A stretch of DNA of 64,000 nt from Marinobacterium zhoushanense (GTDB taxonomy: Bacteria; Pseudomonadota; Gammaproteobacteria; Pseudomonadales; Balneatricaceae): NCBI RefSeq assembly GCF_014641945.1, contig NZ_BMIJ01000001.1, positions 792,585-856,584 on the forward strand. The letters run 5' to 3'. The position numbers and the translations under genes are program-made. The notes under the pieces were generated by a model. The model was not told where the DNA came from and ran no database searches. It saw only the letters and a program-made list of their open reading frames with translations. Shown in pieces: positions 51,604 to 60,966 of the stretch. The first letter of the stretch is position 1. Each line of letters begins with the position of its first letter.

Positions 51604-53079
51604 ATGGAGACGTTACTCTTAGGTCTTAATGAAATTGGCCATCTCAATGTGTTGATGGCGATCGTGCTGGGCGCGCTGATCGGCGTGACCATCGGCTCCA
51701 TTCCGGGACTGGAACCCGCCGGGGTCATGGCGATTCTGTTACCGCTTAGCTTCTCGATGGAGCCGCTGGCCGGCGTCTCCCTGCTGCTCGGCGTGTACGG
51801 TGGTGCCTGGTACGGCGGGGCGATACCCGCCATCCTGATGAACACCCCCGGTACCCCGGTGGCGGTGCTGACCACCTACGACGGCCACCCGATGGCGAAA
51901 CGCGGTGAGGGCAAGCGCGCACTGTCGATCGCCTACACCTCATCGTTTGTCGGCGGCATCATCAGTGTCTGTTCGCTGGTACTGCTCGCGCCCACTCTGT
52001 CCCAGGTGGCCCGACAGTTCGGCTCCGCAGAGTTCGCCATGCTGGCCGCACTGGGGATGATCTTCGTTGTGCTTGCCCACCGCAACCATGTGGTTGAAGC
52101 GGCGATGATGCTCGGCTTCGGTATCTTCCTCGGTACCGTCGGTCTGGATCGCTCATACAGCACCCAGGTGTTCACCTTCGACCAGAGCTGGCTCCTCGGC
52201 GGTATCCCGCTGGTGCCGGCGGTGATCGGCCTGTTCGCCATGTCCCAGGCCTTCGTGCTGCTGTCCCAGCGCGGCAATGACGCACAGAAAACCAAGCTGG
52301 AGGGTAGCGGCATGTTCGCTGGCTTTGTCGAACTTCTCCGGCATAAAGTGACGGTGATCCGATCCGCTGCGCTGGGCGTGGTAATGGGCCTGCTGCCCGG
52401 TGTCGGCGAGTTCGGCTCGCAGTTTTTTTCCTACACCCTGGCGCAGAAATTCTCCAAGAATCCGGAGAAGTTCGGCGATGGCGCGCCGGAAGGTGTGATC
52501 GCCTCCGAGACCTCCAACAACGCGGTCACCGCCTCGGTCATGGTACCGCTACTGGCGTTCGGCATTCCCACCGACGCGCTGATGGCGATGCTGCTGGCGG
52601 TGTTCATGGTGCATAACTACATCCCGGGACCGACGCTGTTCGTAGAGCGCCCCGAGTTCATTTCGGGGCTGTATCTATCGCTGTTCCTGATGAATATCGT
52701 GGTGTTCCTGTACCTGACCTTCGCCACCCGCTGGATCGTCAACCTGACCCGCATTCGTGGTCGTTTCATCGGTGCCTTCATCCTGGTGCTCGGCTTTATC
52801 GGCAGCTACAGCCAGAACTACCGCTTCTCCGATGCGATGATCGCGCTCGGTTTCGCCATCTTCGGCTATATGCTTCGCCGGGCGAACATTCCGGCGGTGC
52901 CGATCATCCTCGGTCTGGTACTGGGGCCGGTATTCCTGACCCGCTTCCGCCAGGCGATGGGGGTTGGTGATGGCGATCTGACGATATTCCTGACCCGGCC
53001 GATCAGCCTGACCCTGTTCCTGATGATCGTGGCATCGCTGGGCTTCTATATCTGGGGATTACTGCGCAGGAAAAACTGA
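51604..53079 (+). CDS. TTT-family large permease, TctA type
   Basis: Large membrane subunit of 491 residues with about 12 helices. TctA hallmark stretches are GVTIGSIPGLEPAGVMAILL, YGGAWYGGAIPAILMNTPGTP, the repeat-related LPGVGEFGSQFFSYTLAQKF and ASETSNNAVTASVMVPLLAFGIP. GAGG precedes the ATG. It completes a three-component importer driven by ion gradients. Confidence 0.95.
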   Translation: METLLLGLNEIGHLNVLMAIVLGALIGVTIGSIPGLEPAGVMAILLPLSFSMEPLAGVSLLLGVYGGAWYGGAIPAILMNTPGTPVAVLTTYDGHPMAKRGEGKRALSIAYTSSFVGGIISVCSLVLLAPTLSQVARQFGSAEFAMLAALGMIFVVLAHRNHVVEAAMMLGFGIFLGTVGLDRSYSTQVFTFDQSWLLGGIPLVPAVIGLFAMSQAFVLLSQRGNDAQKTKLEGSGMFAGFVELLRHKVTVIRSAALGVVMGLLPGVGEFGSQFFSYTLAQKFSKNPEKFGDGAPEGVIASETSNNAVTASVMVPLLAFGIPTDALMAMLLAVFMVHNYIPGPTLFVERPEFISGLYLSLFLMNIVVFLYLTFATRWIVNLTRIRGRFIGAFILVLGFIGSYSQNYRFSDAMIALGFAIFGYMLRRANIPAVPIILGLVLGPVFLTRFRQAMGVGDGDLTIFLTRPISLTLFLMIVASLGFYIWGLLRRKN

Positions 53080-53140
53080 GCCCCGGCTTGGGCAGGGACG
53101 CCCGGATCGGCCACAGGCCGGCGCGGCGAATAGAATTCAT

Positions 53141-53186
53141 TTGACATCAACTCTCACCCGCGCTAATAAGTTAATATATTAACTTT
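53141..53186 (+). promoter_or_regulatory. luxR1 promoter with AT-rich operator
   Basis: TTGACA (53141-53146), 17 bases, TAATAA (53164-53169) form a near-consensus promoter. The element TTAATATATTAACTTT (53171-53186), whose GTTAATATATTAAC core is a perfect palindrome, begins one base after the -10 and covers the transcription start. Confidence 0.78.
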
Positions 53187-53208
53187 CTTACAAGCGGGTG
53201 ACAGTTAT

Positions 53209-53916
53209 ATGAACGTCAATTCACTGTCGCACTCGGTAGGGCTATATCAGTTCCAGGAGGAATGTCTCGGTCTGCTTACCGGTGTGCTCGACGTACCTAA
53301 GGCGATCTCCTACCTTATCGACGAGAAGGGTAAACCGGTGTGCTACAAAGTACACCAGCTGCAGCCCTCGATGCACAGGGAATACGTCAACACCTACCAC
53401 AAGTACGATCCGCTGCATCCGACCCTGTTCTCCGACAATGATGTCGACGTGGTCAAGATGAGCGATCTGGTGTCCGGTAGTGAGCGCAGCGAGCATCCCT
53501 ATTTCCAAGAGTTCATCAACCCCTGGGGCGTGCGCGATATCGTCGAGCTGTTCCTGCGCCAGGACAACCAGCTGATTGCCGGTTTCGCCCTGTTCAACCT
53601 GGCCAGCCAGCCGGAGATCGATGCCGACTACGTACGCCGGGTGAACAAGCTCTATCAGTTCATGCAGTTCTCGCTGGAGCAGAGCATCGGCTCGCCGAAG
53701 AATGCCCAGTTCGACACCTTCTGCAGCCAGCATGGCCTGACCAATAAGGAGCGCCTGGTGGTCGAGCTGGTGACCCAGGGGCTGCCGAACAAATCGATCG
53801 CCAACAACCTGGACTGCAGCCTGGCCACGGTCAAGACCCACCTGCAGCATATCTTCCAGAAGCTATCGATCAACAGTAAGAACGAACTGATCTCCACGCT
53901 GTACCAGAAGCACTAG
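53209..53916 (+). CDS. LuxR-family regulator without clear AHL pocket (module A)
   Basis: Regulator of 235 residues. The N-terminal 160 residues have the size and layout of an autoinducer-binding-like domain and keep an Asp-Pro (YDPLHP near 64-69), but the tryptophans of AHL receptors are missing in the equivalent strand, so a non-AHL ligand is likely. The C-terminal GerE helix-turn-helix is intact: LTNKERLVVELVTQGLPNKS then IANNLDCSLATVKTHL. It is related to the second regulator at 61027-61728. The ribosome site is weak. Downstream follow an inverted repeat and the amine operon. Confidence 0.87.
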   Translation: MNVNSLSHSVGLYQFQEECLGLLTGVLDVPKAISYLIDEKGKPVCYKVHQLQPSMHREYVNTYHKYDPLHPTLFSDNDVDVVKMSDLVSGSERSEHPYFQEFINPWGVRDIVELFLRQDNQLIAGFALFNLASQPEIDADYVRRVNKLYQFMQFSLEQSIGSPKNAQFDTFCSQHGLTNKERLVVELVTQGLPNKSIANNLDCSLATVKTHLQHIFQKLSINSKNELISTLYQKH

Positions 53917-53949
53917 TCTCCTACTCCACCCGCTATCCGCACCAGGGCA

Positions 53950-53996
53950 CTATCAACCTTCTGGTTGATAGTCGCCCAAACTCGCATCGATATACT
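53950..53996 (+). promoter_or_regulatory. LuxR-type inverted repeat and -10 before the aminotransferase operon
   Basis: CTATCAACC-TTCT-GGTTGATAG (53950-53971) has perfect 9-base arms. TATACT (53991-53996) begins 30.5 bp from its centre, so the repeat is centred near -42 of the predicted start at about 54003. Confidence 0.72.
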
Positions 53997-54094
53997 CGAT
54001 TTTATCGGCCGCGTTCCACCTCGCTGGGACATCGTTGCCGCGCTGGACTCCGCCCCGGCGCGCTTCTCGCGGTCCAAAGAAACCGGAGTAGATC

Positions 54095-55456
54095 ATGCAA
54101 TCGACAGCCCCAAAAGCGACAACTAAAACACAAAACTTCTGGAACCCGATGGCCCATCCCGGCGACCCGGCCTCGCGCAACTTTATCCAGATCGTCAAAG
54201 GCGACGGCAACTACGTCCAGACTGCTGCCGGCGACTGGCTGGTCGACGGTGTGGGTGGGTTGTGGAACGTCAACGTCGGTCATAACCGCCAGGAGGTCAA
54301 AGATGCCATCCGCGCCCAGCTGGATGAGCTGGAGTATTTCCAGATCTTCGACGGCTGCTCCCACCCCCGCGTCCACGAGCTGGCCGACAGGCTGGTCGAG
54401 ATGACCCAACCGGAGGGGATGACCAAGGCGATGTTCAGCTCTGGCGGCTCCGATGCGGTGGAAACGGCGCTGAAGATCGCGCGTCAGTACTGGAAGGCGG
54501 TCGGGCAGTCCCAGCGCTACAAGTTCATCTCGCTGAAACAGGGCTACCACGGCGTTCACTTCGGCGGCGCCTCGGTCAACGGCAACACTGTGTTCCGTAC
54601 CTCCTACGAACCCATGCTGCCGGGCTGCATCCACATCGATACCCCCTGGCTCTACCGCAACCCGTGGAACTGTGAGGATCCGGAGGAGCTTGGTCATCTC
54701 TGCGCCAAACAGCTGGAGGCGGAGATCCTGTTCCAGGGCCCGGACACTGTGGCCGCGTTCATCGCCGAGCCAGTGCAGGGTGCCGGCGGCGTTATCGTGC
54801 CCCCGGCCAACTACTGGCCGCTGGTGCGCCAGGTCTGCGACAAGTACGGCGTGCTACTGATCGCCGACGAGGTGGTCACCGGTTTCGGCCGCTCCGGCAG
54901 TATGTTCGGCGTGCGCGGCTGGGGCGTCAAAGCGGATATCCAGTGTTTCGCCAAGGGGATCAACTCCGGTTATATCCCGCTGGGTGCCACCCTGGTAAAC
55001 GAGCGCATCTCCAGCGCCATCGAAGGCTGCCAATCCTTCACCGGCGCGGTGATGCACGGCTACACCTATTCCGGTCATCCAGTCGCCTGCGCTGCCGCGC
55101 TGGCGTCGCTGAAGATCGTCGAGCAGGAGAACCTGCCGCAAAACGCCGCCGTTCAGGGTGAGCTGCTCAAGCGCAAGCTGGAGCACGCATTGCTCGACTT
55201 CCCCGCCGTCGGTGAGATCCGCGGCAAGGGACTGATGATTGCCATCGATCTGGTCGCCAACAAGGAGACCCGTGAGCCGATCGATCCGACCAACGGTTAT
55301 GCCAACCGCCTCGCTGCCGTGACCATGCGTGAAGGTGCCATCGTGCGTCCTGTGGGAACCAAGATCATCCTCTCGCCAACCCTGACCCTGACCGAAACCG
55401 AGGTCGACAAGCTGACCTTGGCGCTGAAGATCGCGTTCCAGGAAGTGAAGGCCTGA
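54095..55456 (+). CDS. Class III omega-aminotransferase (amine catabolism)
   Basis: PLP-dependent aminotransferase of 453 residues. Visible sites: the phosphate-binding SSGGSDAVETA (115-125), YHG at 151-153, the ring-contacting Asp D258 in LIADEVVTGFGR and the Schiff-base lysine K287 in CFAKGINSGYIPLGA. It resembles taurine/putrescine:pyruvate-type transaminases that convert primary amines to aldehydes. CGGAG precedes the ATG. First gene of an operon with an ornithine-cyclodeaminase homologue, a Rid protein and an FAD amine oxidase. The amine is unknown; an arylalkylamine is inferred from the hpa neighbourhood. Confidence 0.88.
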   Translation: MQSTAPKATTKTQNFWNPMAHPGDPASRNFIQIVKGDGNYVQTAAGDWLVDGVGGLWNVNVGHNRQEVKDAIRAQLDELEYFQIFDGCSHPRVHELADRLVEMTQPEGMTKAMFSSGGSDAVETALKIARQYWKAVGQSQRYKFISLKQGYHGVHFGGASVNGNTVFRTSYEPMLPGCIHIDTPWLYRNPWNCEDPEELGHLCAKQLEAEILFQGPDTVAAFIAEPVQGAGGVIVPPANYWPLVRQVCDKYGVLLIADEVVTGFGRSGSMFGVRGWGVKADIQCFAKGINSGYIPLGATLVNERISSAIEGCQSFTGAVMHGYTYSGHPVACAAALASLKIVEQENLPQNAAVQGELLKRKLEHALLDFPAVGEIRGKGLMIAIDLVANKETREPIDPTNGYANRLAAVTMREGAIVRPVGTKIILSPTLTLTETEVDKLTLALKIAFQEVKA

Positions 55457-55521
55457 TCCAACGCTCGAAACTATGCCTCAATTAAGCCTCGATTCGGCAA
55501 CCCACTTCTATAGGTGATGCA

Positions 55522-56661
55522 ATGTCTGAAAATACCAAGATCGATTTTATCTACCTGTCCGAGCCGGACATGATCAAAGCGGGCGTGACCGATATGCCTG
55601 CCTGCGTCGATACCATGGAGGAGATGTTCTCGCTGCTGCACAAGGGTGACTACCGCATGGCCGGCCCCAACAGCGACTCCCACGGCGCCATGATCACCTT
55701 CCCGGAAAGCTCGCCCTTCCCGACCATGCCCAAGCCGACCGCTGACCGCCGGCTGATGGCGATGCCGGCTTATCTCGGCGGCGACTTCCAGACCTGCGGC
55801 GTGAAATGGTACGGCTCCAATATCGCCAACCGTGAAAAGGGGCTGCCGCGCTCAATCCTGATGATGACCCTCAGCGACATCGATACCGGTGCGCCGCTGG
55901 CCCACATGTCCGCCAACCTGCTGTCCGCCTACCGCACCGGTGCGATTCCCGGTGTCGGCGCCCGCCATCTGGCGCGCAAGGATTCGAAAGTGATCGGCCT
56001 GCTCGGCCCTGGCGTGATGGGTAAAACCACCGTCGCCTCCTTCATCGCCGCCTGCCCGCAGATCGACACCATCAAGGTGAAAGGTCGCGGCCAGAAGAGC
56101 CTCGACAACTTCATCGCCTGGGTCAAGGAGAGCTATCCGCAGATCACCACCCTGCAGGTGGTCGACAGCATCGAGGAGCTGGTACGCGACTCCGACCTGA
56201 TCTCCTACTGCAACTCCGGCGAAGTGGGCGACCCGACCACCTACCCGATGGTCAAGCGCGAGTGGCTGAAGCCCGGCGCCTATCTGGCGATGCCGGCCAG
56301 CTGCAGCCTGGACGACGGCATGAGTGGCCCGGACGTGCGCAAGGTGATGGACAGCATCGGCCTGTACGAAGCCTGGTACGAAGAGGTACCCAAGCCCAGC
56401 CACCACGTGATCCCGCTGGTCGGCATGCGCTTTATGGACATGATCGCAGAGGGCCAGATGAGCAAGGACGAGCTGGAAGACCTGGGGGCGATCATCTGCG
56501 GTGACACCCCGGCACGCCAGAACGACGACGAGATCATCATCATGTCGGTGGGCGGCATGCCGGTGGAGGACGTGGCCTGGGCCACCAAGATCTACCGCAA
56601 CGCCATCGAAAAGGGTATCGGCGTCAAGCTGAACCTCTGGGATACCCCGGCGCTGCGCTGA
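55522..56661 (+). CDS. Ornithine cyclodeaminase/mu-crystallin family protein
   Basis: NAD(P)-binding protein of 379 residues. The fold is indicated by the substrate-side ADRRLMAMPAYLGGDFQTCG and KWYGSN (catalytic-region Lys), LSAYRTGAIPGVGARHLAR and the dinucleotide motif GLLGPGVMGKTTVA (about 158-171). It is about 50 residues longer than typical ornithine cyclodeaminases. From memory, similar proteins in amine-oxidase operons are annotated as a tyramine oxidase subunit; I cannot verify that here. It lies between the aminotransferase and Rid genes, which suggests an imine- or amine-handling dehydrogenase. AGGTG precedes the ATG. Confidence 0.82.
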   Translation: MSENTKIDFIYLSEPDMIKAGVTDMPACVDTMEEMFSLLHKGDYRMAGPNSDSHGAMITFPESSPFPTMPKPTADRRLMAMPAYLGGDFQTCGVKWYGSNIANREKGLPRSILMMTLSDIDTGAPLAHMSANLLSAYRTGAIPGVGARHLARKDSKVIGLLGPGVMGKTTVASFIAACPQIDTIKVKGRGQKSLDNFIAWVKESYPQITTLQVVDSIEELVRDSDLISYCNSGEVGDPTTYPMVKREWLKPGAYLAMPASCSLDDGMSGPDVRKVMDSIGLYEAWYEEVPKPSHHVIPLVGMRFMDMIAEGQMSKDELEDLGAIICGDTPARQNDDEIIIMSVGGMPVEDVAWATKIYRNAIEKGIGVKLNLWDTPALR

Positions 56662-56749
56662 TCGCCCTTCGACGCCCCATTCAGGCACGGCGCTGCTCGC
56701 CGTGCCGTTTTCGTTACCCGTTTTCGTAATTTATTGTCGAGAAGATCCA

Positions 56750-57172
56750 ATGACCAAGATCGTAAAAGTCAAAACCGGCTCCAAGTTTGAAGAGATCGCC
56801 AGCTACTCCCGCTTGGTAATGGTGGATAACCTGATCCACGTTTCCAACACCGCCGGTCGCAACCCGGATACCCAAGAGATCCCGGAAGATGTAATCGAAC
56901 AGACCGAGCAGGTGTTCAACAATATCGAGCGAGCGCTGGCGGCGGTCGATGCCTCCCTGGCCGACGTCATCATGTCCCGCGTGTTTATCCAGAACCCGGA
57001 CGACACCCCGGCGGTGATGGAGTTCATCGGTACCAAGTTCCGCGGCATCAACCCGGCCACCACCGTAACCTGCCCGCCGCTGGGCTCCACCGTGTACAAG
57101 GTCGAGCTGGAGGTCACGGCTTACCGTGGCGCGTCACAGGCCGAGGTGGAAGAGATCCGCATCGCGCAATAA
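56750..57172 (+). CDS. Rid-family protein lacking the catalytic Arg
   Basis: YjgF/YER057c/UK114-fold protein of 140 residues. The fold is seen from HVSNTAGRNPDTQEIPEDV, EQTEQVFNNIERALAAVD and RVFIQNPDDTPAVMEF. Archetypal RidA imine deaminases have PAR-S/T at the site where this protein has NPATTVTCPPL, so the key Arg is replaced by Thr and it belongs to a Rid branch without proven enamine deaminase activity. In an operon with an aminotransferase and an amine oxidase it may still bind a reactive imine product. The ATG at 56750 was chosen over an upstream frame start at 56702. Confidence 0.88.
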   Translation: MTKIVKVKTGSKFEEIASYSRLVMVDNLIHVSNTAGRNPDTQEIPEDVIEQTEQVFNNIERALAAVDASLADVIMSRVFIQNPDDTPAVMEFIGTKFRGINPATTVTCPPLGSTVYKVELEVTAYRGASQAEVEEIRIAQ

Positions 57173-57230
57173 ATCACCGTGGGGTCGGTAGATTCGTCGC
57201 TGGCTCTGCCGCTGCTGCAGGACAACCACT

Positions 57231-58523
57231 ATGACCAAAACACTGGAACCCGTCGCTACAGCTGACGAACTTCCCTCCGCCGCCGACGCCGTCATCATCG
57301 GTGGCGGTATTGTCGGCGTCACCGCCGCCCTGGCCCTGGCAGAGCGCAATATCTCGGTGCTGTTGCTCGAAAAAGGCCATATCGCCGGTGAACAATCCTC
57401 CCGCAACCTGGGCTGGATCCGAAAGACCAGCCGCCATGCCCATGACGTGCCGCTGGCCCAGGCAGCCGACCGCCTGTGGGCTGGAATGCCCGAGCGCATC
57501 GGCCGCTCGGTCGGTTACCGTCAGGCGGGTATCATGTTCGTCGCCCGCACCGAAGCGCAGATGGCGTTCTACGAAGACTGGTACAAGTCTGTTGAGACAT
57601 TGAATCTGGATTCCAAACTGCTGACACCCGGCGATATTGACCGGCTGGTACCTGGCGGCAAGGGCAACTGGGTCGGCGGCATCCATACCCCCTCCGACGG
57701 CTATGCCGAACCTTCGATCACCACCAGCGCCATTGCCAACGCGGCGATGAAGCGCGGCGCGACACTGGTGCAAAACTGCGCGGTGCGCACACTGTCCATG
57801 TCGGCAGGCAGGGTATCAGGCGTGGTCACGGAAAAGGGCGAGGTACGCTGTTCGCAGGTGTTGCTGGCCGGTGGTGCCTGGTCACGTCGTTTCCTCGGCA
57901 ACCTGGGCGTGTCGCTGCCGACCCTGCCTCTGATCTGCTCGGTGCTGAGAACTCAGCCGATGGAGGGCCCGACCGACACCGCACTGGGTGCACCGGACTT
58001 TTCCTTCCGCAAGCATCAGGACGGCGGCTTTATCATCACCCAGCGCGGCAAGCTCGACGCTCCGGTCACGCTGGATCACCTGCTGATCGGCCACCGCTAT
58101 CTGGACCAGCTGCGCACACAGCGCAGCTTCCTGAAGATCGGTTTCGGTAAAGCCTTTTTCAAGGATCTGGCGCTGCCACGTCGCTGGAAGGCCGATCGCG
58201 AGTCGCCGTTCGAGAAGGTGCGTACCAACGATCCGGACTTTAACGCCGGCCTGAACCAGGACGCGCTGAATAACCTCAAGGCGGCCTGGCCCGCATTTGA
58301 GGGAGCCAGAGTGGAAGAAGCCTGGGCCGGCCTGCTCGATGTAACGCCGGATTCCAACCCGGTGATCGACCACATTGAATCGATTCCTGGTCTGACCATC
58401 GCCACCGGCTTCTCCGGCCACGGTTTCGGTACCGGTCCGGCCGCCGGCCAGTTGGCCGCTGACCTGGTAGCCGGCGTTGAACCGATCATCGATCCAACTC
58501 CATACAGATTTGATCGTCTCTAA
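57231..58523 (+). CDS. FAD-dependent amine/D-amino-acid oxidase family (DAO)
   Basis: Flavoprotein of 430 residues. The FAD-binding Rossmann motif VIIGGGIVGVTAALALAE begins near residue 22 with the ribose acid in LLLEKG; the ending IATGFSGHGFGTGPAAGQL is the typical C-terminal FAD contact of DAO-family oxidases. GEQSSRNLGWIRKTSRHA near 55-72 is the region that forms the flavin-facing loop. Likely oxidises an amine or amino acid to the imine; whether oxygen or a quinone accepts electrons is unknown. AGGA precedes the ATG. Last gene of the module A operon. Confidence 0.87.
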   Translation: MTKTLEPVATADELPSAADAVIIGGGIVGVTAALALAERNISVLLLEKGHIAGEQSSRNLGWIRKTSRHAHDVPLAQAADRLWAGMPERIGRSVGYRQAGIMFVARTEAQMAFYEDWYKSVETLNLDSKLLTPGDIDRLVPGGKGNWVGGIHTPSDGYAEPSITTSAIANAAMKRGATLVQNCAVRTLSMSAGRVSGVVTEKGEVRCSQVLLAGGAWSRRFLGNLGVSLPTLPLICSVLRTQPMEGPTDTALGAPDFSFRKHQDGGFIITQRGKLDAPVTLDHLLIGHRYLDQLRTQRSFLKIGFGKAFFKDLALPRRWKADRESPFEKVRTNDPDFNAGLNQDALNNLKAAWPAFEGARVEEAWAGLLDVTPDSNPVIDHIESIPGLTIATGFSGHGFGTGPAAGQLAADLVAGVEPIIDPTPYRFDRL

Positions 58524-58536
58524 GATCGATCCAGAC

Positions 58537-58566
58537 CGACACTCACCCGGTTCAGGGTGAGTGTCG
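58537..58566. terminator. Bidirectional hairpin between convergent operons
   Basis: CGACACTCACCC and GGGTGAGTGTCG pair perfectly around GGTTCA. It lies between the DAO gene (plus) and the kinase gene (minus). T-runs are absent on both sides. Confidence 0.65.
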
Positions 58567-58597
58567 CCATGACGTGTCCCGAGTCCCCTCCCCCGGC

Positions 58598-59620
58598 TCA
58601 ACTTATCTCCAAAAACCGCTCTGCCTGCCGACAGGCCCGACGGATCAGCTCCGGCGCCAGCTCACGGGCGGTTTCGGTCTCCTGTCGGCTGCGGATCCAG
58701 CCCAGGTAGGTACAGGCTCTGGCGGCCAGGAACAGCTCCAGATCCTCCAGTTCCTGATCCGACAACGCCCGCTCACGGCGATAGCCGTCGATCAACGCCT
58801 GTTTCGCCACCGGAAAGCCGGGCTCCTCCTGGATGAAGTAGAGTGCCGTGGCCAGCTCGAACAGGTGCCAGCCGAAGCCGGCGTCGTCGAAGTCGATCAG
58901 GCGCACAGTGTCGCCCTCGACCATCAGGTTCTCCGGCACGAAGTCAGCATGGATCAACCCATAACGCTGGGGCGAACGGTCGTAGCCCTCCAGTTTCTCG
59001 GCGATACGCTCGCGAACGCTTTCCATCAGCCGTTTCTGCTCCTCGGTCAACAGTTCGAGCTCCCAGAAACGCCCCCAGAAGGGTTCTTCACCCACCAAGC
59101 CCTGGCGATCCCAGGCATGACGCTCGAACCCTGCCGGCGGTATCCAGTCGCTTGAGCCGTTGTGCAGCCGGGCAGCCATCACCCCGAGGGTGGAATAGAG
59201 ATGCTCGATGCGTTCGGCGTTGTCACCCAGCCCCTGCTCCACCGAGCCAAACTGCTCGCCATCGATCCACGCGAACAGATCGATGTCGCGCGCCTCGGGC
59301 ACGGCCATATGCGACTCACTGACCAGAAGACGCCCGTCGACCGTCGGGATAACTTCCGGCACCGCGATGCCGTTTTCCGCCAGCGCCGACATCCACTGCA
59401 GTTCGGAGCGCAATGCTGCGCCACTGTGGTAACCCGGTCGGTGGATACGCAGTGCATAGCGCCGGCCATCGGCGGTATCGACCCGGTATACGGCGTTTTC
59501 GCGATACTTCACCAACTGCAGCTCGCTGTCCTGCAACGACCAGTGGCTCAGCGCCTGGGCCGCCATCTGCAACAAGCACTGACTCTGCTGTTCGGGGGTC
59601 AATTGATAGAATGCGCTCAT
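58598..59620 (-). CDS. Aminoglycoside-phosphotransferase-fold small-molecule kinase (module B)
   Basis: Kinase of 340 residues in the APH/choline-kinase fold. The catalytic loop is H224-A-D226 in LIHADFVPENLM, and the magnesium-binding Asp lies in LIDFDDAGFGWHLFELA (242-246). Its start overlaps the end of the class III PLP enzyme gene by 4 bases (ATGA). Known kinase/PLP pairs of this kind phosphorylate a beta-hydroxy-amine (hydroxylysine; ethanolamine-type compounds; aminopropanol), and the PLP enzyme then eliminates phosphate and ammonia to leave an aldehyde. By context a beta-hydroxylated aromatic amine such as octopamine is a candidate; that is inference. Confidence 0.85.
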   Translation of the reverse strand: MSAFYQLTPEQQSQCLLQMAAQALSHWSLQDSELQLVKYRENAVYRVDTADGRRYALRIHRPGYHSGAALRSELQWMSALAENGIAVPEVIPTVDGRLLVSESHMAVPEARDIDLFAWIDGEQFGSVEQGLGDNAERIEHLYSTLGVMAARLHNGSSDWIPPAGFERHAWDRQGLVGEEPFWGRFWELELLTEEQKRLMESVRERIAEKLEGYDRSPQRYGLIHADFVPENLMVEGDTVRLIDFDDAGFGWHLFELATALYFIQEEPGFPVAKQALIDGYRRERALSDQELEDLELFLAARACTYLGWIRSRQETETARELAPELIRRACRQAERFLEIS

Positions 59621-60918
59621 ACCCGGCCCTCCATCTCAGTCAGCACCTCGTCCAACATCTCCAGCAAAATATCCCCATGCTCTGGCTGGAATGGCATCGG
59701 AGGACGGAGCTTAAGAATGGAGTTATGCACACCGATGGTGCTGATCAGCACACCCTTGTCGCGCATCCGATTGATAATGCGCCGAGCCTCGGCCTTGGCC
59801 GGTGCCTTGCTGGTGCGGCTCTGTACCAGCTCAACACCGAAGAACATACCCAGGTCACGCACCTCACCGATCAGCTCGTGCTTTTGTTGCAGCTTGTTCA
59901 GGCCATCAGTCACATAAGCTCCAGTGGTCACCGCGTTTTGCATCAGGTTGTCCTCTTGCAGAACGTCGAGCACCGCCATGCCAACGGCGCAGGATACGGG
60001 GTTACCGCCGAAGGTATTGAAGTACATCGCCTCCTTGCTGAACGCCTCGATCATCTCCGGACGGGCCACGACACCGGCCAGCGGGTGGCCGTTGCCCATC
60101 GGCTTGCCCATCGTCACGATATCGGGCGTTACGTCATACCATTGGTGGGCCCAGAAGTGTTTTCCGGAGCGACCGAATCCTACTTGCACCTCGTCAGCGA
60201 TGTACACGCCACCGGCCTTGCGCACCTTCGCTACCGCCTGTTCCAGAAAGCCGGCCGGTACATTGAGCAAGCCCTCATTGGCAAAGTCCGGGCAGACCAG
60301 TATCCCGGCTACCTTAATACCCTCTGCATGAAAGGCGTCGATCGCCTGCTGCACGCGGTCGGCATAGGCCTGCGCCAACGCCTCGCCGGTCAGGCCGTCG
60401 ATACCGCGGTAGGAGTCGGGTATTGGGAACGCCTTTACCCGCTTGGTGGTTTTCGCCTCCGGCATAAAGCCGGTACCGATCTCGGCCACCGCTTCGGTGT
60501 TGCCGTGATAGGCGAAGTCGGTGACGATGATCCCCTGCCCACCGGTGCAGTAGCGCGCCATGCGCAACGCTAGCTCGTTGGCCTCACTGCCGGTGCAGGT
60601 CAGCATCGCCATCTGCAGGCTGTCGTCGAACGTGGCGGTGAGCCGCTCCAGGTAATCGACGATATTGTTGTGCAGGTAGCGGGTGTGGATATTCAGAGTC
60701 GATGCCTGGCGGCTCAGCGCCTCGACTACGCGGGGGTTGCAGTGGCCCACGTGGGGCACGTTGTTGTAGACATCCAGGTAGCGCTTGCCCTCGCTATCCC
60801 AGAGCCAGACGCCCTCGCCACGCACCAGTTGCAGCGGCTTCTCGTAAAACAGCGGGGTGTGATGCCCCATGACACGGTATCTTCTGGACAGAAGATCCTG
60901 AGCCTGATTATCGGCCAT
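59617..60918 (-). CDS. Class III PLP enzyme, probable amine-phosphate phospholyase or aminotransferase (module B)
   Basis: PLP protein of 433 residues: phosphate-binding [14 protein letters not shown] (109-122), YHG at 138-140, Asp D242 in [11 protein letters not shown] and Schiff-base lysine K272 in [16 protein letters not shown]. The [10 protein letters not shown] context and [15 protein letters not shown] region are like those of ethanolamine-phosphate and 5-phosphohydroxylysine phospholyases. Coupling to a kinase gene supports a lyase role, but ordinary transamination cannot be excluded. An AGGAGG lies 11 bases before the ATG. The LuxR gene and an inverted repeat lie immediately upstream. 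Confidence 0.85.
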   Translation of the reverse strand: MADNQAQDLLSRRYRVMGHHTPLFYEKPLQLVRGEGVWLWDSEGKRYLDVYNNVPHVGHCNPRVVEALSRQASTLNIHTRYLHNNIVDYLERLTATFDDSLQMAMLTCTGSEANELALRMARYCTGGQGIIVTDFAYHGNTEAVAEIGTGFMPEAKTTKRVKAFPIPDSYRGIDGLTGEALAQAYADRVQQAIDAFHAEGIKVAGILVCPDFANEGLLNVPAGFLEQAVAKVRKAGGVYIADEVQVGFGRSGKHFWAHQWYDVTPDIVTMGKPMGNGHPLAGVVARPEMIEAFSKEAMYFNTFGGNPVSCAVGMAVLDVLQEDNLMQNAVTTGAYVTDGLNKLQQKHELIGEVRDLGMFFGVELVQSRTSKAPAKAEARRIINRMRDKGVLISTIGVHNSILKLRPPMPFQPEHGDILLEMLDEVLTEMEGRV

Positions 60919-60966
60919 AGCGATACTCGCCTCCTCAGCTAAAAGTAATCGACTGATTCAGCGTTC

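Noticed and set aside
53209..53916. Calling the LuxR protein a quorum-sensing receptor
   Set aside because: The tryptophans that contact acyl-homoserine lactones are not evident and there is no LuxI synthase gene in the window.
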